Virus record (IMG/VR): IMGVR_UViG_3300037234_000416
Location: 1 to 27,163 of that record
From: a virus
Length of the DNA stretch: 27,163 nucleotides
Reading direction: 5' to 3' (one strand)
The notes beneath the pieces are model-generated. The model was not told the origin of the DNA. It saw nothing but the letters and a program-made list of their open reading frames with translations, and did no database searches. The position numbers and the translations under genes are program-made. Below are positions 10,807-18,273 of the stretch, piece after piece. Every line of letters starts with the position of its first letter. Position 1 is the first letter of the stretch.

Positions 10807-12968
10807 GTGGGTTAACTTGTCAAGAATGTTTCAATGCAGAAGCAACAATGTACTTTGAAACTGTAGAGGTATGTGATGATTGCTATCACAATAAAAGTAA
10901 TTTAATACCTTATTCAAACTTTGTCACACCCCCCGATTTCCTCTACGGTGTAACCCCCGGTGACATCATCTATGATATTGAAACATTCCCTAATGCTTTC
11001 ACCATAGGTTTAATGCACACCGTCACAAAACGTAAGTGGTACTTTGAAATAAGCATCAGACGTAATGACATACAACAGTTCTGCCAGTTCATTGACATCA
11101 TGGGTGAGCAACAGTGTCGCATGGTGGGGTATAACAACATCGGGTTCGATTACCCTGTTATCCATTTCATTCACCGTAACGCACAGGCTGGTATCAGCGT
11201 CACTGAAATCTATGACAAAGCAATGAGTATTATCGGTGCTCATGGACCTGCTAGATTCGCTCACATGGTCTGGGAATCAGAGTGGTTAGTACAACAGCTT
11301 GACCTGTACAAGATTCACCACTTCGATAATATGGCTAAAGCCACCAGTCTCAAAGTGTTAGAGTTCAACATGAGAATGGACAGCATTGAAGACTTACCCT
11401 TCCCCGTAGGTACTGTACTCACCGTTGAACAGATACAAGTGCTTGCTGATTATATGTGGCATGACATTGATGCAACGATGATGTTCTATGACAGAACTGC
11501 ACCGCAGATTAAATTGCGTGAAGACTTATCAATCAAGTTCAACACAAATATGACGAATATGAACAATGGTAAGATAGGGGAAACAGCACTGGTACAAGCG
11601 TTAGAATCAAAAGGTGTAATGTGCTATGAATATCAGGGGAACAAGAAAGTTAAGCGTCAAACTAAACGTGAGTCAATTGATTTAGCGCAAGTAATATTCC
11701 CCTATGTACAATTTGAAAACTTGGCATTCCAACAAATTAAAGTTTATCTGGAATCAAAAGTCATCACCGAAACGAAAGGTGTGTTTAAAGGACTCACCGC
11801 AGACATTGACGGTCTTAGTTATCATTTCGGTACCGGGGGATTACATGCCTCAGTCGAATCTCAGGTTGTGCACACTACTGATACCCATCAACTTGTGGAC
11901 GTAGATGTTAAAAGTTTTTATCCGAAACTAGCTATTAAAAATAAAATATTCCCCGCGCATTTGAGTGAAGTGTTTTGCGATACGCTTGATAACATATACC
12001 ATACACGTACAACGTATGATAAAGGTACATCAGAGAATGAAGCTTATAAAGAAGCATTAAATGTACCCTACGGTAATTCAAACAATGAGTTTAGTGTATT
12101 CTTCGATTCATTCTACACCATGAGCATCACCATCAACGGTCAGTTGCTGTTGTGTATGTTGGTTGAACAACTATTGAAGACACCGGGGTTACGCATGATA
12201 CAGGCGAACACAGACGGTGTGACGTACCTTTGTCCTTATGAACATTTGGAACACACCCGTACAATTTGCCGATGGTGGGAACAGCTAACGAACCTTGAAC
12301 TTGAAGAAGCGTTGTACAGTCGTATGTTTATTCGTGATGTGAACAGTTACATTGCTGAGAAAACTGATGGTAAATTGAAACGTATAGGAGCATATGCACA
12401 TGTCACTGCTGAAGAGAATCCAGGCACTAGGGAATTACCGTATCACAAAGATTGGTCGGCACGAGTGGTTGCTCTTGCTGCTGAAGCGGCTCTTGTCCAC
12501 GGCACTGACATTAGGGAGTTTATTACAAATCATGCTGATGAGTTTGATTTTTTCCTTCGTACTAAAGTGCCAAGAAGCAGCACCCTCGAATGGGGTGGTC
12601 AAAAAGTATCTAACATCGTTCGCTATTATATTAGCACAGAAGGTAAGCCACTTGAAAAAGTGATGCCACCGAAAGGTCAAGCTGGTGAATATAAACGTGC
12701 TAACAAGTTGACAGACTCATACTTCAATGAGGTCATGACAGAGATAGGTTACGGTGTCTGGGATGAACGTATTCACACCAAGAATAAATCAACCTATGGT
12801 GAACGTCGCAGCGGTATCAACACCGGGTATAATGTGATGTTGTGTAACAATTTAGATGATGTACTGGTACAACCTGACGGTGGTAGTCCTATGTTTAACA
12901 TCAACCATGAATGGTATATCGCTCAAGCAGAGAAACTTGTGAAACCATTGTTGCAAGGCTCAATGTAG
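10803..12968 (+). CDS. Family-B-like DNA polymerase with 3'-5' exonuclease and N-terminal zinc ribbon
   Basis: Exonuclease motifs are YDIET (57-61), GYNNIGFDY (109-117) and YMWHD (217-221). Polymerase motif A is DVDVKSFYP (366-374), close to the DxxSxYPS of family B. Motif B is probably K416...NVPYG (420-424). Motif C is NTDG (469-472) instead of the usual DTDS. The N-terminus carries four cysteines (C6, C9, C24, C27) forming a zinc ribbon not needed for the polymerase core. At 721 residues it is compact. It would replicate the phage genome with the primase-helicase encoded on the other strand. The weak ribosome-binding site (AAAGGAATC) and ATGA overlap suggest coupling. Family B is favoured over A because no family A motifs are present. 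Confidence 0.8.
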   Translation: MSGLTCQECFNAEATMYFETVEVCDDCYHNKSNLIPYSNFVTPPDFLYGVTPGDIIYDIETFPNAFTIGLMHTVTKRKWYFEISIRRNDIQQFCQFIDIMGEQQCRMVGYNNIGFDYPVIHFIHRNAQAGISVTEIYDKAMSIIGAHGPARFAHMVWESEWLVQQLDLYKIHHFDNMAKATSLKVLEFNMRMDSIEDLPFPVGTVLTVEQIQVLADYMWHDIDATMMFYDRTAPQIKLREDLSIKFNTNMTNMNNGKIGETALVQALESKGVMCYEYQGNKKVKRQTKRESIDLAQVIFPYVQFENLAFQQIKVYLESKVITETKGVFKGLTADIDGLSYHFGTGGLHASVESQVVHTTDTHQLVDVDVKSFYPKLAIKNKIFPAHLSEVFCDTLDNIYHTRTTYDKGTSENEAYKEALNVPYGNSNNEFSVFFDSFYTMSITINGQLLLCMLVEQLLKTPGLRMIQANTDGVTYLCPYEHLEHTRTICRWWEQLTNLELEEALYSRMFIRDVNSYIAEKTDGKLKRIGAYAHVTAEENPGTRELPYHKDWSARVVALAAEAALVHGTDIREFITNHADEFDFFLRTKVPRSSTLEWGGQKVSNIVRYYISTEGKPLEKVMPPKGQAGEYKRANKLTDSYFNEVMTEIGYGVWDERIHTKNKSTYGERRSGINTGYNVMLCNNLDDVLVQPDGGSPMFNINHEWYIAQAEKLVKPLLQGSM

Positions 12969-12987
12969 TGTGCTACATTGTAGCACA
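12951..12987 (+). promoter_or_regulatory. Candidate promoter with overlapping 19-bp palindrome
   Basis: TTGCAA (12951-12956), a 17-base spacer and TACATT (12974-12979) form a fair sigma70 promoter at the end of the polymerase gene. The palindrome TGTGCTACATTGTAGCACA (12969-12987) has perfect 9-bp arms around one base and covers the -10, as a repressor operator would. As RNA it would also form a hairpin, but no T tract follows. Confidence 0.45.
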
Positions 12988-13009
12988 GGTTAATTGAAGA
13001 GGTGATGAC

Positions 13010-13351
13010 ATGAGTGAAGTAAGCCAAGCAGTAAAAGACTGTGTTGATGCGATTGACTACGCTATTAATGACGCAGATGGTGAAGGGGTTTTATTCCTTA
13101 AATTATGGCAAGAAGGTGACTGGAAATCTATCGATGAAGAGTTCTCTGATTTCGAAATATCTGATGAACTCAGAAACCCGAATATTGTTGATCGAAATAC
13201 AACGTTAAAAATAATGTTTAAAAACGGAGATGTGCGAGAGTACACCGTCACAGACCAAGTTGAGGATTTAATCAGTAAAGGTCATTTGTTTGAGATCACG
13301 GCAGCACACCCTTGTAAAAGTGAAATGTTTCAATTATCGATTCTTAACTAG
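13010..13351 (+). CDS. Hypothetical 113-aa protein with a small repeated domain
   Basis: The N-terminal half is acidic and unrecognised. The C-terminal half (about 62-103, with FKNGDVREYTV and SKGHLFEIT) is clearly related to the start of the protein encoded at 13975 (YANGSIREFVA, NEGHMFSVT). The shared pattern is NG-x-x-RE-F/Y followed 16 residues later by GH-x-F-x-x-T. It looks like a small beta-rich module of unknown function. GAGGTGA precedes the ATG. It is the first gene after the palindromic promoter. Confidence 0.6.
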   Translation: MSEVSQAVKDCVDAIDYAINDADGEGVLFLKLWQEGDWKSIDEEFSDFEISDELRNPNIVDRNTTLKIMFKNGDVREYTVTDQVEDLISKGHLFEITAAHPCKSEMFQLSILN

Positions 13352-13360
13352 GTGACACTC

Positions 13361-13609
13361 ATGCTGAAAGAAATTAAAAAAGCACGTGATGAATTTATCG
13401 AAAGTGAAAATACAGCACCCAGAACGATTGCACTGAGTTACCTTGATGGGTTAGATTTATTAGTTGAGTATAGTAAGACCACCGGTTATTTCTGCGAAAA
13501 AGAAATTGATACCATACTGATGAAAGGTGATCGCGCTGAGATAACAAAGAAACTCAACACCATGATAATCTATGGTATGAAGTTAACGATAACCGATATA
13601 ACTATTTGA
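13361..13609 (+). CDS. Hypothetical 82-aa helical protein
   Basis: The start is placed at ATG 13361 because AGGTGACA lies just upstream. The in-frame GTG 13352 falls inside that site. The protein is helical and charged, with LSYLDGLDLLVEYSKTTGYF in the middle. Spacing to neighbours is nine bases on each side. No family recognised. Confidence 0.55.
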   Translation: MLKEIKKARDEFIESENTAPRTIALSYLDGLDLLVEYSKTTGYFCEKEIDTILMKGDRAEITKKLNTMIIYGMKLTITDITI

Positions 13610-13618
13610 GGTGACACC

Positions 13619-13975
13619 ATGTTAAAAGCAGAATTGGAACGACGGTTAAAAGAATCGGATTTAAAGGTAGCTGAGTTGCGTATTGATAATACTAAAATTA
13701 CATCTCAAGCATACACACACGCTAAAGAAGTTGAACGGTTAAATGATCAGCTGAGATTTACATCAAATCAAATAAAACTTATTGATCATTCACTTCATAC
13801 AATGATTCAAGTTAAACATCCTGAAAATAAGCCGATGGACCTAACAGCAGGTGCAGTGAATACTGCATGGACACCTGACAGTGAAGAAAAAAGATTCTTG
13901 TTATTCTTGCGTGACTTATGTACCACCGGTGTACATTCGGTAGAAGATTTATTTAATCATTTAGGAAGGTCATAA
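13619..13975 (+). CDS. Hypothetical coiled-coil protein, 118 aa
   Basis: Residues 1-60 have heptad-like Leu/Ile spacing (LERRLKESDLKVAELRIDN and VERLNDQLRF), indicating a coiled coil. A small C-terminal domain (about 85-118, FLLFLRDLCTTGVHSVEDLF) follows. GAGGTGACACC directly precedes the ATG, and its stop shares one base with the next start (TAATG). Likely an oligomeric accessory protein. Function unknown. Confidence 0.6.
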   Translation: MLKAELERRLKESDLKVAELRIDNTKITSQAYTHAKEVERLNDQLRFTSNQIKLIDHSLHTMIQVKHPENKPMDLTAGAVNTAWTPDSEEKRFLLFLRDLCTTGVHSVEDLFNHLGRS

Positions 13976-14502
13976 TGTCAAACACCAAAGTAACAATCAC
14001 CTACGCTAACGGTAGCATTCGTGAGTTCGTCGCATCCGATAACTTAGAACAGATGATCAATGAAGGTCACATGTTTAGTGTCACCACGATGCACAGTGAC
14101 ATGGGTGTTGCTGAAGAAATGCTTGTATCAAAAATGTATGTGGGTAACCCGGTTGCTGCAATGGGTCACATGATGATGATGCTACGTAATGCTCAGACAA
14201 TGAGAAAAAGTAAATCGAACCGTATTGTTAAACAGGTACTGACAGCGTGCATCAAGCTGATGAGTGATGAAATCACATCGTTCCAATCTGAAATGTCGCC
14301 GGTTGATACTAAGCCTGATTTGAAACTGGTTAAAGATACAAGTTCTGACATATACACGTGTCTCGTTATCGGTGAGCCTTGCGAACACATTGTCATTGCA
14401 GGGTTAAAAGGCCCCAACCGATGTACTCATTCTGATAACTCTCGTGATGGTGATTGCACAGATCGAGCATGCCCTTTACATGAAGATTTCGTACCGTTCT
14501 AA
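13975..14502 (+). CDS. Hypothetical 175-aa protein: repeated N-terminal module plus Cys-rich tail
   Basis: Residues 1-42 match the C-terminal module of the protein at 13010 (NG-x-x-REF, GH-x-F-x-x-T). A Met-rich helical segment follows (about 55-75). The tail (about 124-175) holds six cysteines and several His, in CLVIGEPCEH, NRC, GDC and RACPLH, which suggests a metal-binding domain. Coupled by TAATG to both neighbours. No family name can be given. Confidence 0.6.
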   Translation: MSNTKVTITYANGSIREFVASDNLEQMINEGHMFSVTTMHSDMGVAEEMLVSKMYVGNPVAAMGHMMMMLRNAQTMRKSKSNRIVKQVLTACIKLMSDEITSFQSEMSPVDTKPDLKLVKDTSSDIYTCLVIGEPCEHIVIAGLKGPNRCTHSDNSRDGDCTDRACPLHEDFVPF

Positions 14503-14786
14503 TGGGTGTTCGTGAAAACAAAGTAGAAACCTATCTCGATGATGAGGTGACTAAGCTAGGGGGCATCACCCGAAAATGGGTGTCACCAGGACGTGATGGT
14601 GTACCTGATCGCATTGTTATTTATAAAGGTCTTATCATCTTTGTAGAGGTGAAAACTATTGATGGCTCATATGAGCCGGGGCAAGAACGCGAGCACGCTA
14701 GATTAATGGAAGCCGGTGCACGTGTTGATACGGTATGGGGTCATGACGGTGTTGATGCTTGGATTAGAGAGGTGTTGTTGAAGTGA
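14502..14786 (+). CDS. VRR-NUC domain nuclease
   Basis: The whole 94-residue protein is one VRR-NUC module of the PD-(D/E)XK superfamily: VSPGRDGVPDR (D36), FVEVK (E49, K51) and Gln 61. Stand-alone phage VRR-NUC enzymes cut branched DNA and are thought to act on replication or recombination intermediates. It starts in TAATG overlap with the upstream gene. In many phages this gene directly precedes an SNF2/DEAD helicase. Here an HNH-AP2 gene separates the two. Confidence 0.85.
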   Translation: MGVRENKVETYLDDEVTKLGGITRKWVSPGRDGVPDRIVIYKGLIIFVEVKTIDGSYEPGQEREHARLMEAGARVDTVWGHDGVDAWIREVLLK

Positions 14787-14835
14787 ATGAACTAATCATG
14801 TACTATTTTACCTTTAGTATATAGCGAGCAACAAC

Positions 14836-15339
14836 ATGGTTAGTCAAAGCAAACTGAAACGTCTTTTTGAATATAACCCTGACACTGGTTTATTCACACG
14901 ACTGGTCCAGCAAAGTGCAAACGCAATGGTGGGTCAGGTTGTAGGTACGGTAGATGGGAAAGGTTACTTGCACGTTAGCATCGATAAGCAATTCTATTTA
15001 TTACACCGTTTAGCTTTCCTGTATATGACAGGTTCAATCCCTAAATATGTTGACCATAAAAACAGAATTAGAATTGATAACAAGTGGTGTAATTTAAGAT
15101 CATGCGACTGTAAATATAACGCAGGTAACTCAGGTATTCATAAACACAATACATCAGGTTACCGTGGTGTGTCACAGAATAAAAAATCAGGTAAGTGGCA
15201 CGCTCAAATAAAAATATATGGTAAGCAGACATACTTAGGTCGCTTCGATACACCTGAAGAAGCTGCTGATATATATGATAAAGCAGCAAAGGAGCATTTC
15301 GGTGAGTTCGCAACTCTTAATACCTCAACAGTTATTTGA
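14836..15339 (+). CDS. HNH homing endonuclease with AP2 DNA-binding domain
   Basis: The N-terminal half is HNH type: LLHRLAFLYMTG around H57, VDHKNR with D73-H74, N82, then CNLR ending with N86. The C-terminal half is an AP2/ERF-like DNA-binding domain (about 107-160: GYRGVSQNKKSGKWHAQI, then TYLGRFDTPEEAADIYD). This combination is typical of free-standing phage homing endonucleases that spread into conserved gene junctions. It sits between VRR-NUC and the helicase, with no strong ribosome-binding site upstream, and its 3' end overlaps the helicase start by 38 bases. Confidence 0.85.
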   Translation: MVSQSKLKRLFEYNPDTGLFTRLVQQSANAMVGQVVGTVDGKGYLHVSIDKQFYLLHRLAFLYMTGSIPKYVDHKNRIRIDNKWCNLRSCDCKYNAGNSGIHKHNTSGYRGVSQNKKSGKWHAQIKIYGKQTYLGRFDTPEEAADIYDKAAKEHFGEFATLNTSTVI

Positions 15340-16801
15340 ATATCAGAGGCAGTGCGTTATGCACATGCTGCAACATGACGATTCTATGTTATGGCTTTCA
15401 ATGGGTCTTGGAAAAACGCCAATAACACTGACTACCATCGTTGACAGAATGCGTGCAGGTCAGGTGAAGAAGACTCTCATCTTTGGACCACTCAGAGTTA
15501 TACAAGCTGTCTGGGCGAGAGAATCACGTAAATGGACTCACACTAAACACCTGCGGTTCAGCGTGATACACGGCACTAAAGAGAAGCGTGCACGTGCAAT
15601 GTTTGCTGATGCTGATATTTATCTTATCAACTATGAAAATATGAACTGGCTCGCAGAGCAGCTTGATCACTATTACATTTCCCAGGGTAAAGAATTACCG
15701 TTCGAGATGGTGGTCTATGACGAAGTGTCGAAGCTGAAGAACAGCACCACGTTACGCATGAAAGGCGGTAACCGTGACCGTAAAGATGGCCGCGGTGAAA
15801 CATATAAAATCAATGTCACCGGTTGGAGGAAGATACTTAAACATTTCAAATATCGAACTGGCCTCACCGGGACACCTGCATCAAATGGTTATCTGGATCT
15901 ACATGGTCAATTCTTAGCAGTCGATGGCGGTCAACGACTCGGTGAATTCATCACACATTATAAAGACAGTTACTTCATGAGTGACTACAGCGGTTGGAAG
16001 TACACACCGACTGAGTTAGGTAAGCAATGGATTGAGCACCATATCAGTGACATCACTGTGAAGATGGATGCACGTGATTACTTAGATTTACCTGATTGTA
16101 AAGTAACAAACCTCATGGTTGACCTACCTGCCCCAGCACGTAAAGCCTATAAAGAAATGGAAAAGAAAATGTTCACACAGCTTGATAGTGGGCATGAGGT
16201 TGAAGTATTTAGTCGTTCATCAGTATCAAATAAGACACTTCAATTCTGCAACGGCTCTCCATATTTAAGCAGTGAGTCACCTGAGTTCCAACCATTGCAT
16301 GACGCTAAACTTGATGCACTTGAAGAAGTGTTAGAAGAAGCAGGTGGTTCACCGGTGCTGTGTAGCTATTCATTCAGAGCAGATGCTGAACGTATCATGA
16401 AGCGTTTTAAAAAGTACAAGCCGGTGAACCTGACTAAGACACCCTCAAAAGACACCGAGAAAGTTATTGATAAGTGGAACAGGGGTGAGATTAAACTGCT
16501 CATTGGCCATCCTGCGAGCATGGGGCATGGTGTGGATGGGCTACAGGACTCAGGTCACATTGTTGTGTGGTTCGGCATCAACTGGTCACTTGAATTATAT
16601 CTACAAATGAACGGGCGTATTGATCGTCAGGGTCAGAAACACCCAGTATCCATCATCAGGATCTTATGCAATGATACAATTGACCTGGCTGTTGCTGATG
16701 CTATTGAACGTAAGACTGATGATGAAGAAGGATTGAAAGCCGCGTTACAACGGTACCGTGACGGTCATACTACAAATGAATTAAAAGTAAACTTTTTTTA
16801 A
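15302..16801 (+). CDS. SNF2/DEAD-type DNA helicase
   Basis: The superfamily 2 helicase motifs are in order: Q-like FEYQRQCV (12-19), Walker A MGLGKTP (34-40), DEVS box VVYDEVSKLKN (137-147), motif III LTGTPASNG (about 188-196), and motif VI MNGRIDRQGQ near residue 440. It would remodel or unwind DNA at the fork with VRR-NUC. GTG 15302 is chosen because AAAGGAG (15288-15294) lies exactly seven bases upstream. ATG 15275 has no such site and would add residues read through the endonuclease gene. Its stop codon overlaps the convergent late-operon stop. Confidence 0.8.
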   Translation: MSSQLLIPQQLFEYQRQCVMHMLQHDDSMLWLSMGLGKTPITLTTIVDRMRAGQVKKTLIFGPLRVIQAVWARESRKWTHTKHLRFSVIHGTKEKRARAMFADADIYLINYENMNWLAEQLDHYYISQGKELPFEMVVYDEVSKLKNSTTLRMKGGNRDRKDGRGETYKINVTGWRKILKHFKYRTGLTGTPASNGYLDLHGQFLAVDGGQRLGEFITHYKDSYFMSDYSGWKYTPTELGKQWIEHHISDITVKMDARDYLDLPDCKVTNLMVDLPAPARKAYKEMEKKMFTQLDSGHEVEVFSRSSVSNKTLQFCNGSPYLSSESPEFQPLHDAKLDALEEVLEEAGGSPVLCSYSFRADAERIMKRFKKYKPVNLTKTPSKDTEKVIDKWNRGEIKLLIGHPASMGHGVDGLQDSGHIVVWFGINWSLELYLQMNGRIDRQGQKHPVSIIRILCNDTIDLAVADAIERKTDDEEGLKAALQRYRDGHTTNELKVNFF

Positions 16802-17136
16802 CTCTTAAAATAATCAATCAGCCACGTTATCCAAGTCACTATACCTGCACCAATCGCGCCCCATTTCAGCAACCACAGCATGAAGCCCTGCACACCTTTA
16901 CCGATACGCGCAGCACCTTGGAAATCTTTGTGGAGTTGTACAACATCACCGGTGTTAGTGACCAGTGTTGTTATCGAAATGGTTAACTCATTAATAGCTT
17001 TTGTGTTTGACTCCTGAGCAGTGATGAGGTTATCAAATTTCATAATGTCATCACGCTCATGTTGTTCAAATCGCTTCACATGCTTTTTCAATTTGTCATG
17101 TAACTCTTGGTATAGTTTCTCAGCGTTACTCGCCAT
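16798..17136 (-). CDS. Coiled-coil protein with C-terminal membrane helix, lysis-region
   Basis: The N-terminal 65 residues are charged and helical. The C-terminus (about 86-108, LWLLKWGAIGAGIVTWITWL) is a membrane segment. This resembles XhlA-type phage proteins that accompany holins. It is the last gene of the late operon, two bases after the o-spanin. It could be a second holin, an anti-holin or an accessory membrane protein. Its stop overlaps the helicase stop on the other strand. Confidence 0.6.
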   Translation of the reverse strand: MASNAEKLYQELHDKLKKHVKRFEQHERDDIMKFDNLITAQESNTKAINELTISITTLVTNTGDVVQLHKDFQGAARIGKGVQGFMLWLLKWGAIGAGIVTWITWLIDYFKS

Positions 17137-17138
17137 GG

Positions 17139-17390
17139 TTATTCCCGTATTTTCTCAAGTCTAAAGTTACCGTCGAGTAACTCTTTAAGATTGAACTCAA
17201 ACTTACGAAGCAATGAGCGCGGTGTATCCGCTTGAGTACGTTCCTCAAAATCCATTGGCAATGTCAAAGCACCATCAGGCTTTCGCGTGGTGTCGCCGGT
17301 GCTACTGCAACCCGAAACCCATATCAGTGAGCTTAGTATCAGCACAACCCGTAGTGTCTTTAACTGAATCAATGTATTTAATTTTGTCAC
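17139..17390 (-). CDS. o-spanin (Rz1-like outer-membrane lipoprotein)
   Basis: Starting at GTG 17390 gives a lipoprotein signal: a hydrophobic run LRVVLILSSLIWVSG followed by Cys 28, which fits the lipobox LxGC pattern (VSGCSS). AAAGGTGG lies six bases upstream. The mature protein is about 56 residues. The start lies inside the i-spanin gene in another reading frame and the gene runs 163 bases past its end. This is the embedded/overlapping layout known for Rz/Rz1. It would bridge the periplasm to fuse inner and outer membranes at lysis. It has little Pro, unlike lambda Rz1. Confidence 0.7.
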   Translation of the reverse strand: MTKLNTLIQLKTLRVVLILSSLIWVSGCSSTGDTTRKPDGALTLPMDFEERTQADTPRSLLRKFEFNLKELLDGNFRLEKIRE

Positions 17391-17598
17391 GGTACACCAC
17401 CTTTTCTCTGTCACGATATTTAATGATCGTTTTAACATCAGCTTTATCTTCTTTAACGGCATCATCTTTAATGTCAGAAATCTCAGATTTGTGAGCATTG
17501 TAACCTTGCTCCCATACTTGAGTATGACCCCATTTGATGAAGCCGATTACAATGACCGCAATAATTAAGTAGATATGTATTTTAGGTATCTTAGGCAT
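17302..17598 (-). CDS. i-spanin (Rz-like inner-membrane protein)
   Basis: The 98-residue protein has an N-terminal membrane anchor (about 8-21, IYLIIAVIVIGFI) and a periplasmic coiled-coil region with repeated KYRDREKVVYRDKIKYI. This is the usual i-spanin plan. ATG 17598 is preferred: it overlaps the upstream stop by eight bases and has GGGAG upstream. An earlier in-frame start would add a non-conserved leader. It partners the overlapping o-spanin. Confidence 0.7.
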   Translation of the reverse strand: MPKIPKIHIYLIIAVIVIGFIKWGHTQVWEQGYNAHKSEISDIKDDAVKEDKADVKTIIKYRDREKVVYRDKIKYIDSVKDTTGCADTKLTDMGFGLQ

Positions 17599-17764
17599 TT
17601 TTAGATTTCTCCCTATCACGCCACATATAGAGAATACCGGTGACAGCAATACCGTATTCTGCTAATCCACCATTGATTTTATCAAACCACAGCATGAGGT
17701 GGAGAGCGATTAGAGAGCCTACAACCAGTTTAAGTGTGGTTGATTCTGCTAATTTGCTAATCAT
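17591..17764 (-). CDS. Small membrane protein, holin candidate
   Basis: The 57-residue protein has two hydrophobic segments (about 11-27, LKLVVGSLIALHLMLWF, and about 37-47, YGIAVTGILYM) with a charged C-terminus (WRDREKSKNA). This size and topology fit a class II holin. It lies between endolysin and spanin genes, where holins are common. Start ATG 17764 shares a base with the endolysin stop (TAATG). The assignment rests on context and topology. Confidence 0.6.
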   Translation of the reverse strand: MISKLAESTTLKLVVGSLIALHLMLWFDKINGGLAEYGIAVTGILYMWRDREKSKNA

Positions 17765-18111
17765 TACATGTGTCCGTTGTGAGTTATTGAATAATGGTTG
17801 CCATCTTTCTTTTTAAAGTCGCCGCCCCAACAACAAAGCGGATTTAATGATTTCCAATACTCGCCAAATACAGCGTGTGCTTTTGTGCTTGTGAGGAATT
17901 TACCGTCTTTAAATAAATTTATATCTTGAGCGAGTTTAAGTTTATGGCATGAGTTTTTATGTCCGTACCCTTTTTTTACGCCCATTGCACCGTGTAGACG
18001 GGGAGCGCGAAAACCATCCCCCCATCTAATCTTGTAGCCTTTTCCGTAAATATAGTGCACAAGACTCATTAATAACAGGGGGAACAATTCTTGTTTTTCG
18101 CCTAACTTCAT
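17764..18111 (-). CDS. Peptidase M15-type endolysin
   Basis: The zinc ligands of the M15 (D-Ala-D-Ala carboxypeptidase / L-alanyl-D-glutamate endopeptidase) family are visible: SCHKLKLAQD (H56, D63) and GGDFKKKDGNHYS (H106), in 115 residues. It would cut peptidoglycan cross-bridges. There is no signal peptide, so release through a holin is expected. It is coupled by ATGA to the small gene upstream and by TAATG to the holin candidate downstream. Confidence 0.8.
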   Translation of the reverse strand: MKLGEKQELFPLLLMSLVHYIYGKGYKIRWGDGFRAPRLHGAMGVKKGYGHKNSCHKLKLAQDINLFKDGKFLTSTKAHAVFGEYWKSLNPLCCWGGDFKKKDGNHYSITHNGHM

Positions 18112-18209
18112 AATGTGCCACCTTTGTTTGTGCTGATGAATTCTTTTAATAGGTTAGGTACAGTGCCTGACACTAAACCTGTTACTGTTGATATTAATGC
18201 TGTGATCAT
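18108..18209 (-). CDS. 33-aa hydrophobic peptide before the endolysin
   Basis: ATG 18209 follows a perfect GAGGTGACA. The product (ITALISTVTGLVSGTVPNLL then a polar KEFISTNK tail) has an amphipathic/hydrophobic N-terminus and a GLVxGxVPxLLKE motif that I associate with short phage proteins near lysis genes. It could be a holin-like or structural peptide. Overlap ATGA with the endolysin supports translation. Confidence 0.5.
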   Translation of the reverse strand: MITALISTVTGLVSGTVPNLLKEFISTNKGGTL

Positions 18210-18273
18210 TTTGTCACCTCTTATTTAAATAGTATGTTCTTATTCGACTCTTATATTTATAATGCTCATAATA

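Noticed and set aside
14786-14835. Terminator or promoter before the HNH gene
   Set aside because: TACTA/TAGTA form only a 5-bp AT stem without a T tract, and the TATA-like bases have no -35.
15275-15301. Helicase start at ATG 15275
   Set aside because: There is no Shine-Dalgarno before it. The added residues are simply the endonuclease region read in another frame.
18210-18273. Terminator or promoter between the tail fibre and the lysis genes
   Set aside because: The region is AT-rich with weak TATAAA-like matches on the minus strand but no good -35 and no GC stem.
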